A DNA stretch of 11,832 nt from Porticoccaceae bacterium (GCA_017858295.1 JAFMBU010000040.1:1-11832), one strand, 5' to 3'; positions 1-6,777 are shown, numbered from the stretch's first letter. The notes: generated by a model from the sequence alone, not told the origin. A program made the numbers and translations.

Positions 1-665
1 TTGGGGGCTGAGTTAATCCACTCTTCACCGCGAATCACATGGCTGATTTTCATCAGGTGATCGTCCACCACATTGGCCAGATGATAGGTGGGCATACCAT
101 CGGCTTTGAGCAGCACTTGCAGGTCAATCTGGCTCCAGTCGATACTGATCTCACCGCGCAGCATGTCGTTAAACACACACTGGCCTTCACGGGGCACATT
201 CATACGCACCACATGGGATTCATTATTGGCTAGGCGCTGGTTGACGTCGTCCTGTTCTAGATGCTGGCAGTGTCCGTCATAGCCGATGGACTGTTTGTCT
301 TCCATCTGGGTTTTACGCAGCTGGTCTAGACGTTCGGTGGTGCAGAAGCAGCGAAAGGCATGGCCGCTATTCAGCAGTTGATCGGCATGCTGGCGATAGA
401 TATCGGAGCGTTCGCTCTGGCGGTAGGGGCCGTGGGGGCCGCCATTATCTGGACCTTCATCCCATTCAAGGCCCAACCAGTGCAGCGCGTCGAGTATGGA
501 TTTTTCTGATTCTGGGGTGGAACGCACCTGATCTGTGTCTTCAATACGGAGTAAAAACTGGCCTCCCTGACTGTGGGCGAAGGCCATATTAAAAAGGGCT
601 ACGTAGGCGGTGCCAACATGGGGGTCGCCGGTGGGCGAGGGGGCAATGCGAGTGCGAACAGTCAT
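1..665 (-). CDS. gltX: Glutamyl-tRNA synthetase, N-terminal part (cut by window edge)
   Basis: Cytoplasmic class I aminoacyl-tRNA synthetase that charges tRNA-Glu with glutamate. The minus strand from the ATG at 665-663 reads without a stop to the window edge, giving 221 residues; family members have roughly 470-495, so the C-terminal half including the KMSKR loop lies outside. Visible: the N-terminal strand TRIAPSPTG, the HIGH-equivalent HVGT at residues 16-19, RIEDTD at 40-45, and a zinc-type set Cys106-x-Cys108 with Cys133-x-His135, spaced like the zinc site of the E. coli enzyme. The stretch near 190-216 (GMPTYHLANVVDDH, then HVIRGEEW) is typical of the catalytic domain. The start is fixed by the conserved N-terminus; the ribosome site is weak (GGA about 7 bases upstream). 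It has its own promoter-like sequence and lies downstream of the racemase gene on the same strand. Whether it discriminates tRNA-Glu from tRNA-Gln cannot be judged here. Confidence 0.97.
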   Translation of the reverse strand, partial: MTVRTRIAPSPTGDPHVGTAYVALFNMAFAHSQGGQFLLRIEDTDQVRSTPESEKSILDALHWLGLEWDEGPDNGGPHGPYRQSERSDIYRQHADQLLNSGHAFRCFCTTERLDQLRKTQMEDKQSIGYDGHCQHLEQDDVNQRLANNESHVVRMNVPREGQCVFNDMLRGEISIDWSQIDLQVLLKADGMPTYHLANVVDDHLMKISHVIRGEEWINSAP

Positions 666-694
666 TTAGCAATCCAAGTAAAAATCAGTGGCGC

Positions 695-725
695 ATTATA
701 CGTTTTACAGGGGGGGCTCTGTCAC
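695..725 (-). promoter_or_regulatory. Probable sigma70 promoter of gltX
   Basis: The minus strand carries a perfect -10 hexamer TATAAT (700-695). A -35-like GTGACA (725-720, five of six matches) sits 19 bases upstream, which is slightly long. The -10 lies about 30 bases before the gltX start codon, so the leader would be short. Read by eye only. Confidence 0.5.
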
Positions 726-756
726 TAGCTGTCGGCTGTCAGGGCTAAATAAACCT

Positions 757-772
757 GCCAGACTGGCCTGGC
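757..772 (-). terminator. Weak terminator-like hairpin after the racemase gene
   Basis: On the minus strand, GCCAG pairs with CTGGC (772-768 with 761-757) around a 6-base loop, followed by AGG and the T-rich TTTATTT. It lies about 75 bases past the racemase stop codon and before the gltX promoter. The stem is short and the T tract interrupted, so termination would be partial at best. Confidence 0.3.
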
Positions 773-845
773 TATTGGTAAAAAGTGTTCCCTGTGAGTG
801 GTCCACTACCAGCTGTCTATTACTCGCCGTCCACTCCTCGCAGTC

Positions 846-2024
846 TTAGGCCACCGCACCGCTACTTCGCAGAGCGGCGATAGCCTCTGCATCAAAGCCT
901 AGGTCAGCTAATATCTCAGCAGAGTGTTGACCGATGGCACCGCCTGAGGTGCCGTACTGCGGTGCTGATTTAGACAGCTTTAAGGCACTGCCAACCTGAC
1001 GTTGAGAGCCGCCATTAGGTGTTTTCACGTCGACGATCATCTCTCGCTGGGCGGCATCCTGATATTCACAGGCCTCGGCAAAGGTCAGCACCGGCTCGAC
1101 ACAGGCTTCTTTGTGTTTGAATATCTCCTGCCACTGAGCCAGAGTTTTACGCGCAATAATCTTATCCAGTTTTGCCCTGAGGGCCTGCTGGGCTGCGCTG
1201 TCTTGCTGGTTGCCGAGCTCAAGCAGCTCATCGTCTCCCAGGGTCTCGCAGAGCACTTGAAAAAACTGTGGCTCCAGACTGCCGATAGACAGATAGCGAT
1301 TGTCCGAGGTCTGGTAATAGTCATAAAAACTGCCGCCGTTTAAGGACATGGAACCTGAGGTGGGTTCAATCCCAGCGCTGAGATAAGTGGAGCCAAATAA
1401 CGCATTAAGAGAGAACATGGCGTCAGTCATGCTGATATCGATCTGCTGTCCCTCACCACTGATATGGCGCTGATTCACCGCTGCCAAAATACCGATCACC
1501 GCATGGAGAGATCCACCGGCTATATCTGCCACCGGCATACCCATAATTGGTGTGCGATCATCGCTGCGCCCGGAGTAACCATTGAGGCCAGAGATGGAGA
1601 GATAATTATTGTCGTGACCGGCGCGATCGCGGTAGGGACCAGTCTGCCCATAGCCTGTTACAGAACAGTAAATCAACTTCGGATTGATCTCCCGCAGCTG
1701 CTCATAGCCGAGGCCCAGACGCTGCATTACGCCGGGACGGAACTGTTCAATAACAATGTCATAATCCTGCACTAGGCGTTTGGCTATATCTAATGCCTCG
1801 GGATTTTTTAGGTCCAGGGCAATTGAACGCTTATTGCGATTGAGTGTGCCATGGGCGGTTGATTGACCGTCGGCAAAGGGTGGCATGCTGCGCAGCATAT
1901 CGGGCCGAGTTGGCGATTCAACACGCAGTACTTCGGCGCCCATATCGGCCAACATCATGGTGGCGAAAGGGCCGGGGACCAGGGTGGTAAAGTCGAGGAT
2001 TTTAAGGTTTTCGAGGGCGCGCAT
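846..2024 (-). CDS. Alpha-methylacyl-CoA racemase-like enzyme (CaiB/BaiF family)
   Basis: A 392-residue cytoplasmic enzyme of the family-III CoA-transferase fold. The family holds both CoA transferases and alpha-methylacyl-CoA racemases, which interconvert 2R and 2S methyl-branched acyl-CoAs so that beta-oxidation can proceed. The racemase reading rests on His137 in GHDNNY, Asp167 in PVADIAGG and Glu251 in SLEPQFF; their spacing (30 and 84) nearly equals that of the known mycobacterial racemase triad His126/Asp156/Glu241 (30 and 85). The N-terminus shows LKILDFTTLVPGPFATMMLADMG-type family sequence; RPGVMQRLGLGYEQL (96-110) is also typical. A dedicated transferase would usually carry a catalytic Asp in a different context. 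The ATG at 2024 is right by family N-terminus, although the ribosome site is poor. It stands alone between gltX and a LysR gene on the same strand, with an inverted repeat in its upstream region. Substrate unknown; a branched-chain, isoprenoid or sterol side-chain acyl-CoA is plausible. Confidence 0.88.
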   Translation of the reverse strand: MRALENLKILDFTTLVPGPFATMMLADMGAEVLRVESPTRPDMLRSMPPFADGQSTAHGTLNRNKRSIALDLKNPEALDIAKRLVQDYDIVIEQFRPGVMQRLGLGYEQLREINPKLIYCSVTGYGQTGPYRDRAGHDNNYLSISGLNGYSGRSDDRTPIMGMPVADIAGGSLHAVIGILAAVNQRHISGEGQQIDISMTDAMFSLNALFGSTYLSAGIEPTSGSMSLNGGSFYDYYQTSDNRYLSIGSLEPQFFQVLCETLGDDELLELGNQQDSAAQQALRAKLDKIIARKTLAQWQEIFKHKEACVEPVLTFAEACEYQDAAQREMIVDVKTPNGGSQRQVGSALKLSKSAPQYGTSGGAIGQHSAEILADLGFDAEAIAALRSSGAVA

Positions 2025-2065
2025 AGTCTGAGTCCACTAATCGATTATTATTAGAATTATGTAGT

Positions 2066-2095
2066 GTTGTAACTGGCGACTATTATTGTCACAAC
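2066..2095. promoter_or_regulatory. Inverted repeat upstream of the racemase gene, candidate operator
   Basis: GTTGTAAC (2066-2073) and GTCACAAC (2088-2095) form 8-base inverted arms with one mismatch around a 14-base spacer. The repeat sits 42-71 bases before the racemase start codon, where a regulator of that gene would bind. A CATAAT -10-like hexamer on the minus strand lies between it and the gene (about 2062-2057), but no good -35 is present at standard spacing. The neighbouring LysR protein or an unlinked regulator could bind here; nothing in the sequence decides. Confidence 0.4.
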
Positions 2096-2151
2096 CTGAT
2101 ACTGAGCGCCAGTCTTCAGCTGCATTATCGATGGGTTAGTCTAATTAAGGC

Positions 2152-3033
2152 TTAGTCAGTGCGGTTACATTCCTCTATCCACCAGTCAGTGGCCGCGGTT
2201 TTATGGCGATTTTTTGGTAACACAAAATAAAAGGTTCGAGTCATATCCCGTTTCGGCAATGTCAGTGGTACCAGCTCACCACTCTTAAAGTTATTTTGCA
2301 GCACAATCTCGGACAGACAGCCAATACCCAACCCCGCTTCCACGGCTTTTTTAATCGCCTCGTTATGCTTGAACTGCAAATAGATATCGAGCTCGGGCAT
2401 CAGTCCCGCCAGGGCATTGTTAAAGGTATGGCGCGCCCCGGACTCGGGTTCCCGCAATATCCATCTCGCCGCAACTATATCTGCATCGGTGAGCCGCTGT
2501 TTTTTTGCCAGGGGGTGCGAAGGGCTGCAAAATACCACCAACTGATCTTCCCGCCAGGGAATGAGTTCCAGATCCTTGTGTTGTATCGCACCTTCAATCA
2601 TACCTATATCCACTTCGTAGTTAGCCACCTGGGCAACTACATCAGAGCTGTTGGCGACATTGATATCCACCTGGGCTTCTGGGTGGCGAGCCAGATAGCC
2701 GGCCAGATAGCTCACTGCCAGATGATTGCCGATGGTAAAGCTGGCACCCACTTTTAGGTGGCCTATATCACTGTGGCCCTGGAGCGCCTGTTCAAACTCC
2801 TCAGCCTGAGCAATTAATACCTGGGCTTTATTGCGCAGGGTTTTGCCCACTTCGTTGAGCTCGAGTTTTTTGCCGGTGCGATTAAATAGGCTGAGATTAA
2901 AAGCTTGTTCAAGGGTTTGCAGAGCCGAGCTGGCTGCAGACTGAGACATATGCAGCTGCTCGGCGGCTTTGGATATATTTTCATAGCGGGCAATACTGAG
3001 GAATATCTGTAGTTGTCGGAGGCTGTATTTCAT
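2152..3033 (-). CDS. LysR-family transcriptional regulator, YeiE-like
   Basis: A 293-residue LysR-type regulator of normal family length. Residues 3-62 form the winged helix-turn-helix (LRQLQIFLSIARYENISKAA, then MSQSAASSALQTLE and LFNRTGKKLELNEVG). Residues from about 91 form the periplasmic-binding-protein-like effector domain. The sequence resembles E. coli YeiE from memory: the RTGKKLELNEVG turn, SFTIGNHL at 98-105, DIGMIEG, WREDQLVVF, WILREPESGAR and EAIKKAVEAGLGIGCLS all have close counterparts there. YeiE has been linked to sulfite response and iron homeostasis in enterics. The start has a good AGG site 8 bases upstream (3042-3044). The gene is divergent from cysC-sat across a 144-base intergenic region, the classic arrangement for a LysR regulator and its target, which suggests control of sulfate activation. 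A role at the racemase gene downstream is also possible. Confidence 0.9.
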   Translation of the reverse strand: MKYSLRQLQIFLSIARYENISKAAEQLHMSQSAASSALQTLEQAFNLSLFNRTGKKLELNEVGKTLRNKAQVLIAQAEEFEQALQGHSDIGHLKVGASFTIGNHLAVSYLAGYLARHPEAQVDINVANSSDVVAQVANYEVDIGMIEGAIQHKDLELIPWREDQLVVFCSPSHPLAKKQRLTDADIVAARWILREPESGARHTFNNALAGLMPELDIYLQFKHNEAIKKAVEAGLGIGCLSEIVLQNNFKSGELVPLTLPKRDMTRTFYFVLPKNRHKTAATDWWIEECNRTD

Positions 3034-3050
3034 ATTGGATACCTGTTACT

Positions 3051-3068
3051 CACTAGCACTAGCACTAG
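3051..3068. repeat. Three perfect CACTAG hexamer repeats in the divergent promoter region
   Basis: CACTAG occurs three times head to tail at 3051-3056, 3057-3062 and 3063-3068, followed by TATTACC. It lies just upstream of the LysR start codon, so it falls in that gene's leader or promoter. It may be a short slippage repeat or part of a protein-binding region. Confidence 0.6.
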
Positions 3069-3072
3069 TATT

Positions 3073-3129
3073 ACCGTTATCGGTTAAATCGATTATGGTA
3101 AACATAATATCCTGTTTTACTTGTATAGT
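3073..3129 (+). promoter_or_regulatory. Candidate operator and -10 of the cysC-sat promoter
   Basis: ACCG-TTAT-CGGT (3073-3084) is a perfect 4+4 inverted repeat with flanking TT and TAA, operator-like in form. Further down, TATAGT (3124-3129) matches the -10 consensus at five of six positions, about 50 bases before the cysC ATG. The bases at -35 (around 3101-3106, AACATA) do not fit the consensus. That is what an activator-dependent promoter looks like and agrees with control by the divergent LysR protein. By eye only. Confidence 0.35.
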
Positions 3130-3177
3130 TAAAGGCTCTAGTATCCAGGCTCTTAATCTCTAGATAGGCAAACTTTT

Positions 3178-3792
3178 ATGGCTGAGCAAAAAGCAACAAA
3201 TGTCACCTGGCACGATGGCGATATTACCATTGATGATCGCAGTGCACTGCTGGGACAAAAGGGCGCAACCCTCTGGTTTACTGGGCTCTCAGGCAGTGGT
3301 AAAAGTACCGTTGCAGTAGCACTGGAAAAAGCCCTGTTTGAGCGCGGCAAGCTCAGCTATAGACTGGACGGCGACAATATCCGCTTAGGTATCAATAAAA
3401 ACCTTGGCTTTTCCGCTGAAGACCGCACAGAAAATATTCGCCGTATTGGTGAAATTGCCAAACTGTTTGTCGATTCCGGCGTTATTGCACTGTCGAGCTT
3501 TATCAGTCCCTATCGTGCCGATCGCGATCAGGTTCGTGCGCTGCACCTAGAATCAGACTTTGCCTTTATTGAGATATTTGTCGACTGTGCTCTTTCAGAG
3601 GCAGAGAAACGCGACCCCAAGGGTCTCTACAAAAAGGCTCGCGCTGGAGAAATTAAGAATTTTACCGGGATTGATGATCCCTACGAAGCGCCGAATAGCC
3701 CGGAGATCCATTTGCACACGGATCAGATGACACTTGAGCAAGAAGTGGCTTTGATTATTACGTATCTTGAAGATAATGGTTTTATTGCTTAG
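3178..3792 (+). CDS. cysC: Adenylylsulfate (APS) kinase
   Basis: A 204-residue cytoplasmic kinase that phosphorylates APS with ATP to give PAPS, the second step of sulfate activation. Visible: the Walker A loop GLSGSGKS at residues 36-43, the APS-binding DGDNIR at 64-69, the FISPYRADRD segment at 108-117 that carries the family's phosphoserine-equivalent serine, RDPKGLYKKARAG at 145-157, and the lid NFTGIDDPYE at 161-170. Length is normal for stand-alone CysC. The ATG at 3178 has only a modest AGG-type site (ATAGG, about 9 bases away), but it places the usual 30-35 residue lead before the P-loop. It is followed after 55 bases by sat on the same strand, without an obvious promoter or terminator between them, so the two are probably one transcript. 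A sulfotransferase-supply role for PAPS instead of assimilation cannot be excluded because cysH and cysIJ are not in the window. Confidence 0.97.
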   Translation: MAEQKATNVTWHDGDITIDDRSALLGQKGATLWFTGLSGSGKSTVAVALEKALFERGKLSYRLDGDNIRLGINKNLGFSAEDRTENIRRIGEIAKLFVDSGVIALSSFISPYRADRDQVRALHLESDFAFIEIFVDCALSEAEKRDPKGLYKKARAGEIKNFTGIDDPYEAPNSPEIHLHTDQMTLEQEVALIITYLEDNGFIA

Positions 3793-3847
3793 TTCTTACT
3801 CTTTATACTTGCACAACCCTTAACAACCCGCATTCACCAAGAAAATA

Positions 3848-5065
3848 ATGGAGAAGTACCTTTTGACCAAGCCCATTTTAATTAAGCCCCATGGATCAGA
3901 CCAGTTAAACCCCCTGTTAGTTGACGATGCCCAGCGCCAGGCGCTGTTACAAGAAGCAGAATCTCTGCCTTCACTGCTGCTCAATTCAGCGGCTGCCGCC
4001 AATGCGGTTATGCTCGGTGCCGGATATTTTAATCCCCTGAGCGGCTATATGAATCTTGCCGATGCACTGAGTGTCTCCGCATCCCTGCACACCACTGAGG
4101 GCCTGTTTTGGCCTGTACCCGTAATCAATTTGACCAAGGATATCTCGGCTATCAGCGGCGCCAGCCGTATTGCCCTGAGAGACCCCAATACTGAAGGTCA
4201 TCCGGTTATTGCATTGATGGATGTGGCGGCCATTGAAGAGGTTAGTTCTGAGCAGATTCAATCTATGGCGGCGGATATTTTTGGTACTTTGGATCCTCAA
4301 CACCCGGGCGTTGCCACCTTTAATAATCTGGGTAATCACCTTGTTTCTGGTGATATCCAGGTGTTGAACCTGAGCTACTTTCAGGCTGATTTTCCCGATA
4401 CTTTCCGCACAGCCACTGAAATTCGCGAAGAAATTGCTCAGCGCGGCTGGAACAAGGTTGTGGCCTTCCAAACTCGCAACCCAATGCACCGTGCCCACGA
4501 AGAGCTCTGCCATATGGCCATGGAGCGTTTAGGGGCTGATGGCATTGTTGTGCATATGCTGCTGGGCAAACTCAAGCAGGGTGATATTCCAGCTTCTGTG
4601 CGCGATGACTGTATCCGCAAGATGGTTGAGCTGTACTTCCCCGAGAACACCGTGATGGTTACAGGTTATGGCTTCGATATGCTCTATGCCGGACCCCGCG
4701 AGGCGGTGCTGCATGCCGTATTCCGCCAGAATATGGGTTGTACCCATCTGATTGTAGGCCGCGATCACGCTGGTGTTGGCGATTATTATGGTGCCTTCGA
4801 TGCTCAGACTATCTTTGCGGAGAAAGTGCCTGCCGGTTCATTGGAGATTGAAATCTTTAATGCGGATCACACGGCATTTTCGAAGAAGCTTGAGCGGGTT
4901 GTAATGATGAACGAAGCTGAAGATCACACCAAAGATGATTTTATTCTGCTGTCTGGCACCAAGGTTCGTCAGATGCTGGGTGATGGTATAGCGCCACCAC
5001 CTGAGTTCTCTCGTCCTGAAGTGGCGAAGATTTTGATGGACTATTATCAGCTTGAAAACGCCTAG
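3848..5065 (+). CDS. sat: Sulfate adenylyltransferase (ATP sulfurylase), single-chain type
   Basis: Catalyses ATP + sulfate to APS + pyrophosphate in the cytoplasm. This is the homo-oligomeric Sat type found in sulfur oxidisers, sulfate reducers and many marine bacteria, not the CysD/CysN two-subunit GTP-coupled type. Visible in 405 residues: the IKPHGSDQLNPLL start, the nucleotide-binding QTRNPMHRAHE at 208-218 (QxRN plus His214 and His217), LLGKLKQGDIP at 238-248, and VGRDHAGVGDYYG at 303-315. The C-terminus ends at about the family's catalytic-domain length and has no fused APS kinase; that activity is the separate CysC just upstream. Start uncertain: the ATG at 3848 has a weak ribosome site, while the in-frame TTG at 3863 follows GGAG (3850-3853) by 9 bases and would give a 400-residue protein beginning five residues later. 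A strong terminator follows at 5097-5130. Confidence 0.95.
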   Translation: MEKYLLTKPILIKPHGSDQLNPLLVDDAQRQALLQEAESLPSLLLNSAAAANAVMLGAGYFNPLSGYMNLADALSVSASLHTTEGLFWPVPVINLTKDISAISGASRIALRDPNTEGHPVIALMDVAAIEEVSSEQIQSMAADIFGTLDPQHPGVATFNNLGNHLVSGDIQVLNLSYFQADFPDTFRTATEIREEIAQRGWNKVVAFQTRNPMHRAHEELCHMAMERLGADGIVVHMLLGKLKQGDIPASVRDDCIRKMVELYFPENTVMVTGYGFDMLYAGPREAVLHAVFRQNMGCTHLIVGRDHAGVGDYYGAFDAQTIFAEKVPAGSLEIEIFNADHTAFSKKLERVVMMNEAEDHTKDDFILLSGTKVRQMLGDGIAPPPEFSRPEVAKILMDYYQLENA

Positions 5066-5096
5066 CATTTATAGGCTAATTTTTAAACGCTAAGAC

Positions 5097-5130
5097 AAAA
5101 CCCGCTATTGATTTCAATAGCGGGTTTTTT
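5097..5130. terminator. Strong Rho-independent terminator, probably bidirectional
   Basis: CCCGCTATTG (5101-5110) pairs perfectly with CAATAGCGGG (5115-5124) around the loop ATTT; flanking AAAA and TTTT extend the stem to 14 pairs. A run of six T follows on the plus strand and four T on the minus strand. It ends the cysC-sat transcript and, read from the other side, lies directly after the TAA (5131-5129) of the convergent TPR-type gene, whose stop codon overlaps the T run. Confidence 0.93.
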
Positions 5131-5887
5131 AATTTTTAGGGGCTGAGAAGCAGCTAATTTCCTGCTGCTGCTCGCGGATAAGCTCAAAGTATTCGTAGTA
5201 TTTTTTCTGTGTGCAGTAATTATAGGCAAGTGCCTCCACTGCGGCTCTAAAGTCCTCGCTGTCACGCCCCAGAACCTGCTGTGCGAGGCTCAATACCTTC
5301 TTTAATGCAGCTTCTTCCGCCGGCCAGTTTTCAGTCAAACCCTCTAGTGCATAGAGCTGCTTATAGCGCTCCATCAATTGATAGGCATCGTTGGTGCGGC
5401 TCTTTTCAAGCCCGATGATTTCCATTAGCAGAGGAATAGCTTCGGCGTATCTCTCATTAAAAATCAGATACTTGTAGTAGTAATCCCGGGCACTATTGGT
5501 AGTGGAGTGAGTTGGACCCAATACGCGTGAAGACAACTTATAAGCACCTTCAATCTGTCTCTTATCCGGATTGAAAGCGTGAATTTTTTCATAGCTTTGA
5601 TTGATATTTTTCAGGATCAGAATGCAGCTTGCGGCCTGCTCCGAATAAAGTGCATGACACTGAGGCAGAGCCTCTTGGCTGCGCTCTATAGCTTTTTCCC
5701 AGCGCTTGCGACGGATATCTTTGTCGATTTTGAGAACGGTTTTATCAAACTTTCTCTCAGACCAACGCTTCGCATCTCCCTCAGCTGCATAACCTTGAGC
5801 TGTAAAGCCCAGAGTCAGTAGTATGAGAAACGTGATTGTCGATACAGATTTAAATAATAAATGATTAATGCGGAAGCAAAAGTTCAT
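5129..5887 (-). CDS. Exported protein with kinesin-light-chain-type TPR repeats, function unknown
   Basis: A 252-residue protein I cannot assign to a named family. Residues 1-35 look like a Sec signal peptide: a basic start, hydrophobic FLILLTLGF around 20-28, and a likely cut after GYAA (35). The mature part is helical and rich in Tyr, Glu and Lys. It shows TPR-like repeats of the 42-residue kinesin-light-chain type: RVLGPTHS followed by NERYAEAIPLL near 121-155, a middle repeat near 165-203, and VLGRDSEDF followed by QKKYYEYFELI near 205-237; the first and last LG positions are 83 apart, two repeat lengths. Such repeats bind proteins or peptides, here probably in the periplasm. The start follows a G-rich stretch (GGGGGGCT), and a TATACT -10-like hexamer lies at 5928-5923. 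It stands alone, converging on sat. The TPR assignment is by eye. Confidence 0.75.
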   Translation of the reverse strand: MNFCFRINHLLFKSVSTITFLILLTLGFTAQGYAAEGDAKRWSERKFDKTVLKIDKDIRRKRWEKAIERSQEALPQCHALYSEQAASCILILKNINQSYEKIHAFNPDKRQIEGAYKLSSRVLGPTHSTTNSARDYYYKYLIFNERYAEAIPLLMEIIGLEKSRTNDAYQLMERYKQLYALEGLTENWPAEEAALKKVLSLAQQVLGRDSEDFRAAVEALAYNYCTQKKYYEYFELIREQQQEISCFSAPKN

Positions 5888-5965
5888 GGTTTAGCCCCCC
5901 AACTAAAAATGCCATATACCTCAGTATAGATGATGATTTTGGCTTTGCAGGAGAATAGACCTAGA

Positions 5966-5990
5966 CAGCCTCCAAACTCTCTGGAGGCTG
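5966..5990 (-). terminator. GC-rich hairpin after the SDR gene, possible terminator
   Basis: CAGCCTCC (5966-5973) and GGAGGCTG (5983-5990) form a perfect 8-base stem, extendable by one A-T pair, with a 7-9 base loop. It lies 23 bases past the SDR stop codon on the minus strand. The downstream minus-strand sequence has scattered T but no clean run, so it could be an imperfect terminator or a 3' stabilising structure. Confidence 0.45.
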
Positions 5991-6012
5991 CGGTGATGAA
6001 GGAATAGAGGAA

Positions 6013-6777
6013 TTAGAGTGTCATGCCACCGTCGACCACAATACACTCGCCATTGGTATAGCTGGATGCATCAGAGACTAAATAGAGCACTGTACCGGCC
6101 ATTTCACTGGGCTCTGCATGGCGCTTCATGGGGATCTGCGCAATGGCTGACTGATAGATCTTATCGTCGGTAAACAGCGCACCGGCAAACTGAGTTTTGG
6201 TGAAACCCGGGAGTAGAGCATTGACCCTAATACCCAAGCCGCCACACTCTTTGGCGAATGATTTGGTCATATTCACCACTGCGGCTTTGGTGATTGAGTA
6301 GATACCCTGCATGGCGCCGGGCTGCAGTGCGTTAATCGATGCAGTGTTAACGATTGAACCGCCACCATTGTCGCGCATCAGCTTGCCAGCCTCGATAGAC
6401 ATAAAGAAATAGCCGCGAATATTCACATCAACGGTCTTGGTATAAGCGCCGAGATCAGTGTCGAGAATATGCCCAAAGTAGGGGTTGGTGGCAGCGTTAT
6501 TGACTAGGATGTCGAGCTTGCCGAACTTGCTTCTGATCGTCGCAAAGGCCTCTTCAATCTGTTCCATGCTGCCCACATGACAGGCCAAGGCTTCGGCACT
6601 GCCGCCGTCAGCCGTGATTTGATCAGCAACTGCCTGGCAACCATCCAGTTTGCGACTGGAGACGATTACATGAGCGCCTTGTTCGGCGAGTAGTTTGGCA
6701 ATTGCTTCGCCAATACCACGGCTGGCGCCAGTGACTAGGGCGATTTTTCCGCTTAGATCAAAAAGATTTGTAGCCAT
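6013..6777 (-). CDS. Short-chain dehydrogenase/reductase (SDR, DHRS4/FabG-like)
   Basis: A 254-residue classical SDR, a soluble NAD(P)-dependent oxidoreductase for hydroxyl/carbonyl groups. Visible: the Rossmann glycine motif TGASRGIG at 16-23, NNAA at 93-96, and the catalytic tetrad Asn119, Ser147, Tyr160 and Lys164 (YSITK). SSRK at 40-43, with Arg42 just after strand 2, points to NADP(H) instead of NAD; the same SSRK occurs in DHRS4-type carbonyl reductases. NGECIVVDGGMTL closes the fold. The ATG at 6777 has a good AGGA site 7 bases upstream (6785-6788). It follows the flavin-enzyme gene by 51 bases on the same strand, probably as the second gene of that operon. A 3-hydroxyacyl-CoA or ketone substrate fits the acyl-CoA setting, but substrate is not readable from the sequence. 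Confidence 0.92.
   Translation of the reverse strand: MATNLFDLSGKIALVTGASRGIGEAIAKLLAEQGAHVIVSSRKLDGCQAVADQITADGGSAEALACHVGSMEQIEEAFATIRSKFGKLDILVNNAATNPYFGHILDTDLGAYTKTVDVNIRGYFFMSIEAGKLMRDNGGGSIVNTASINALQPGAMQGIYSITKAAVVNMTKSFAKECGGLGIRVNALLPGFTKTQFAGALFTDDKIYQSAIAQIPMKRHAEPSEMAGTVLYLVSDASSYTNGECIVVDGGMTL

Noticed and set aside
39..282. Plus-strand frames over 39-282
   Set aside because: They lie antisense to gltX, whose minus-strand reading matches the family throughout.
719..741. Cluster of CTGTC motifs (CTGTC at about 718, 730 and 737) near the gltX promoter, echoing the CTGTC end of the 21-bp unit
   Set aside because: Spacing is irregular and the rest of the unit is absent, so a link to the array is not supported.
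666..845. Possible tRNA or small RNA before gltX
   Set aside because: No cloverleaf or T-loop sequence was found; only a promoter-like and a weak hairpin signal.
801..2039. GTCCACTA at 801-808 and 2032-2039 flanking the racemase gene, as a possible target-site duplication
   Set aside because: An 8-base match at this distance is expected by chance; there is no transposase or inverted ends, and GTCCACT also occurs at 829.
2136..2157. CTAA/TTAG self-complementarity at the end of the LysR gene as a terminator
   Set aside because: Only four base pairs and no T run on the minus strand.
2296..2757. 153-codon plus-strand frame inside the LysR gene
   Set aside because: Antisense shadow of a well-supported regulator, with low-plausibility protein sequence.
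3986..4768. Long minus-strand frames, up to 175 codons, opposite sat
   Set aside because: No family features and no ribosome site; the plus strand is unmistakable Sat.
5059..5085. Small hairpin GCCTA/TAGGC followed by T-rich sequence right at the sat stop codon
   Set aside because: A 5-base AT-rich stem with a 7-base loop is weak, and the strong terminator 30 bases on explains termination.
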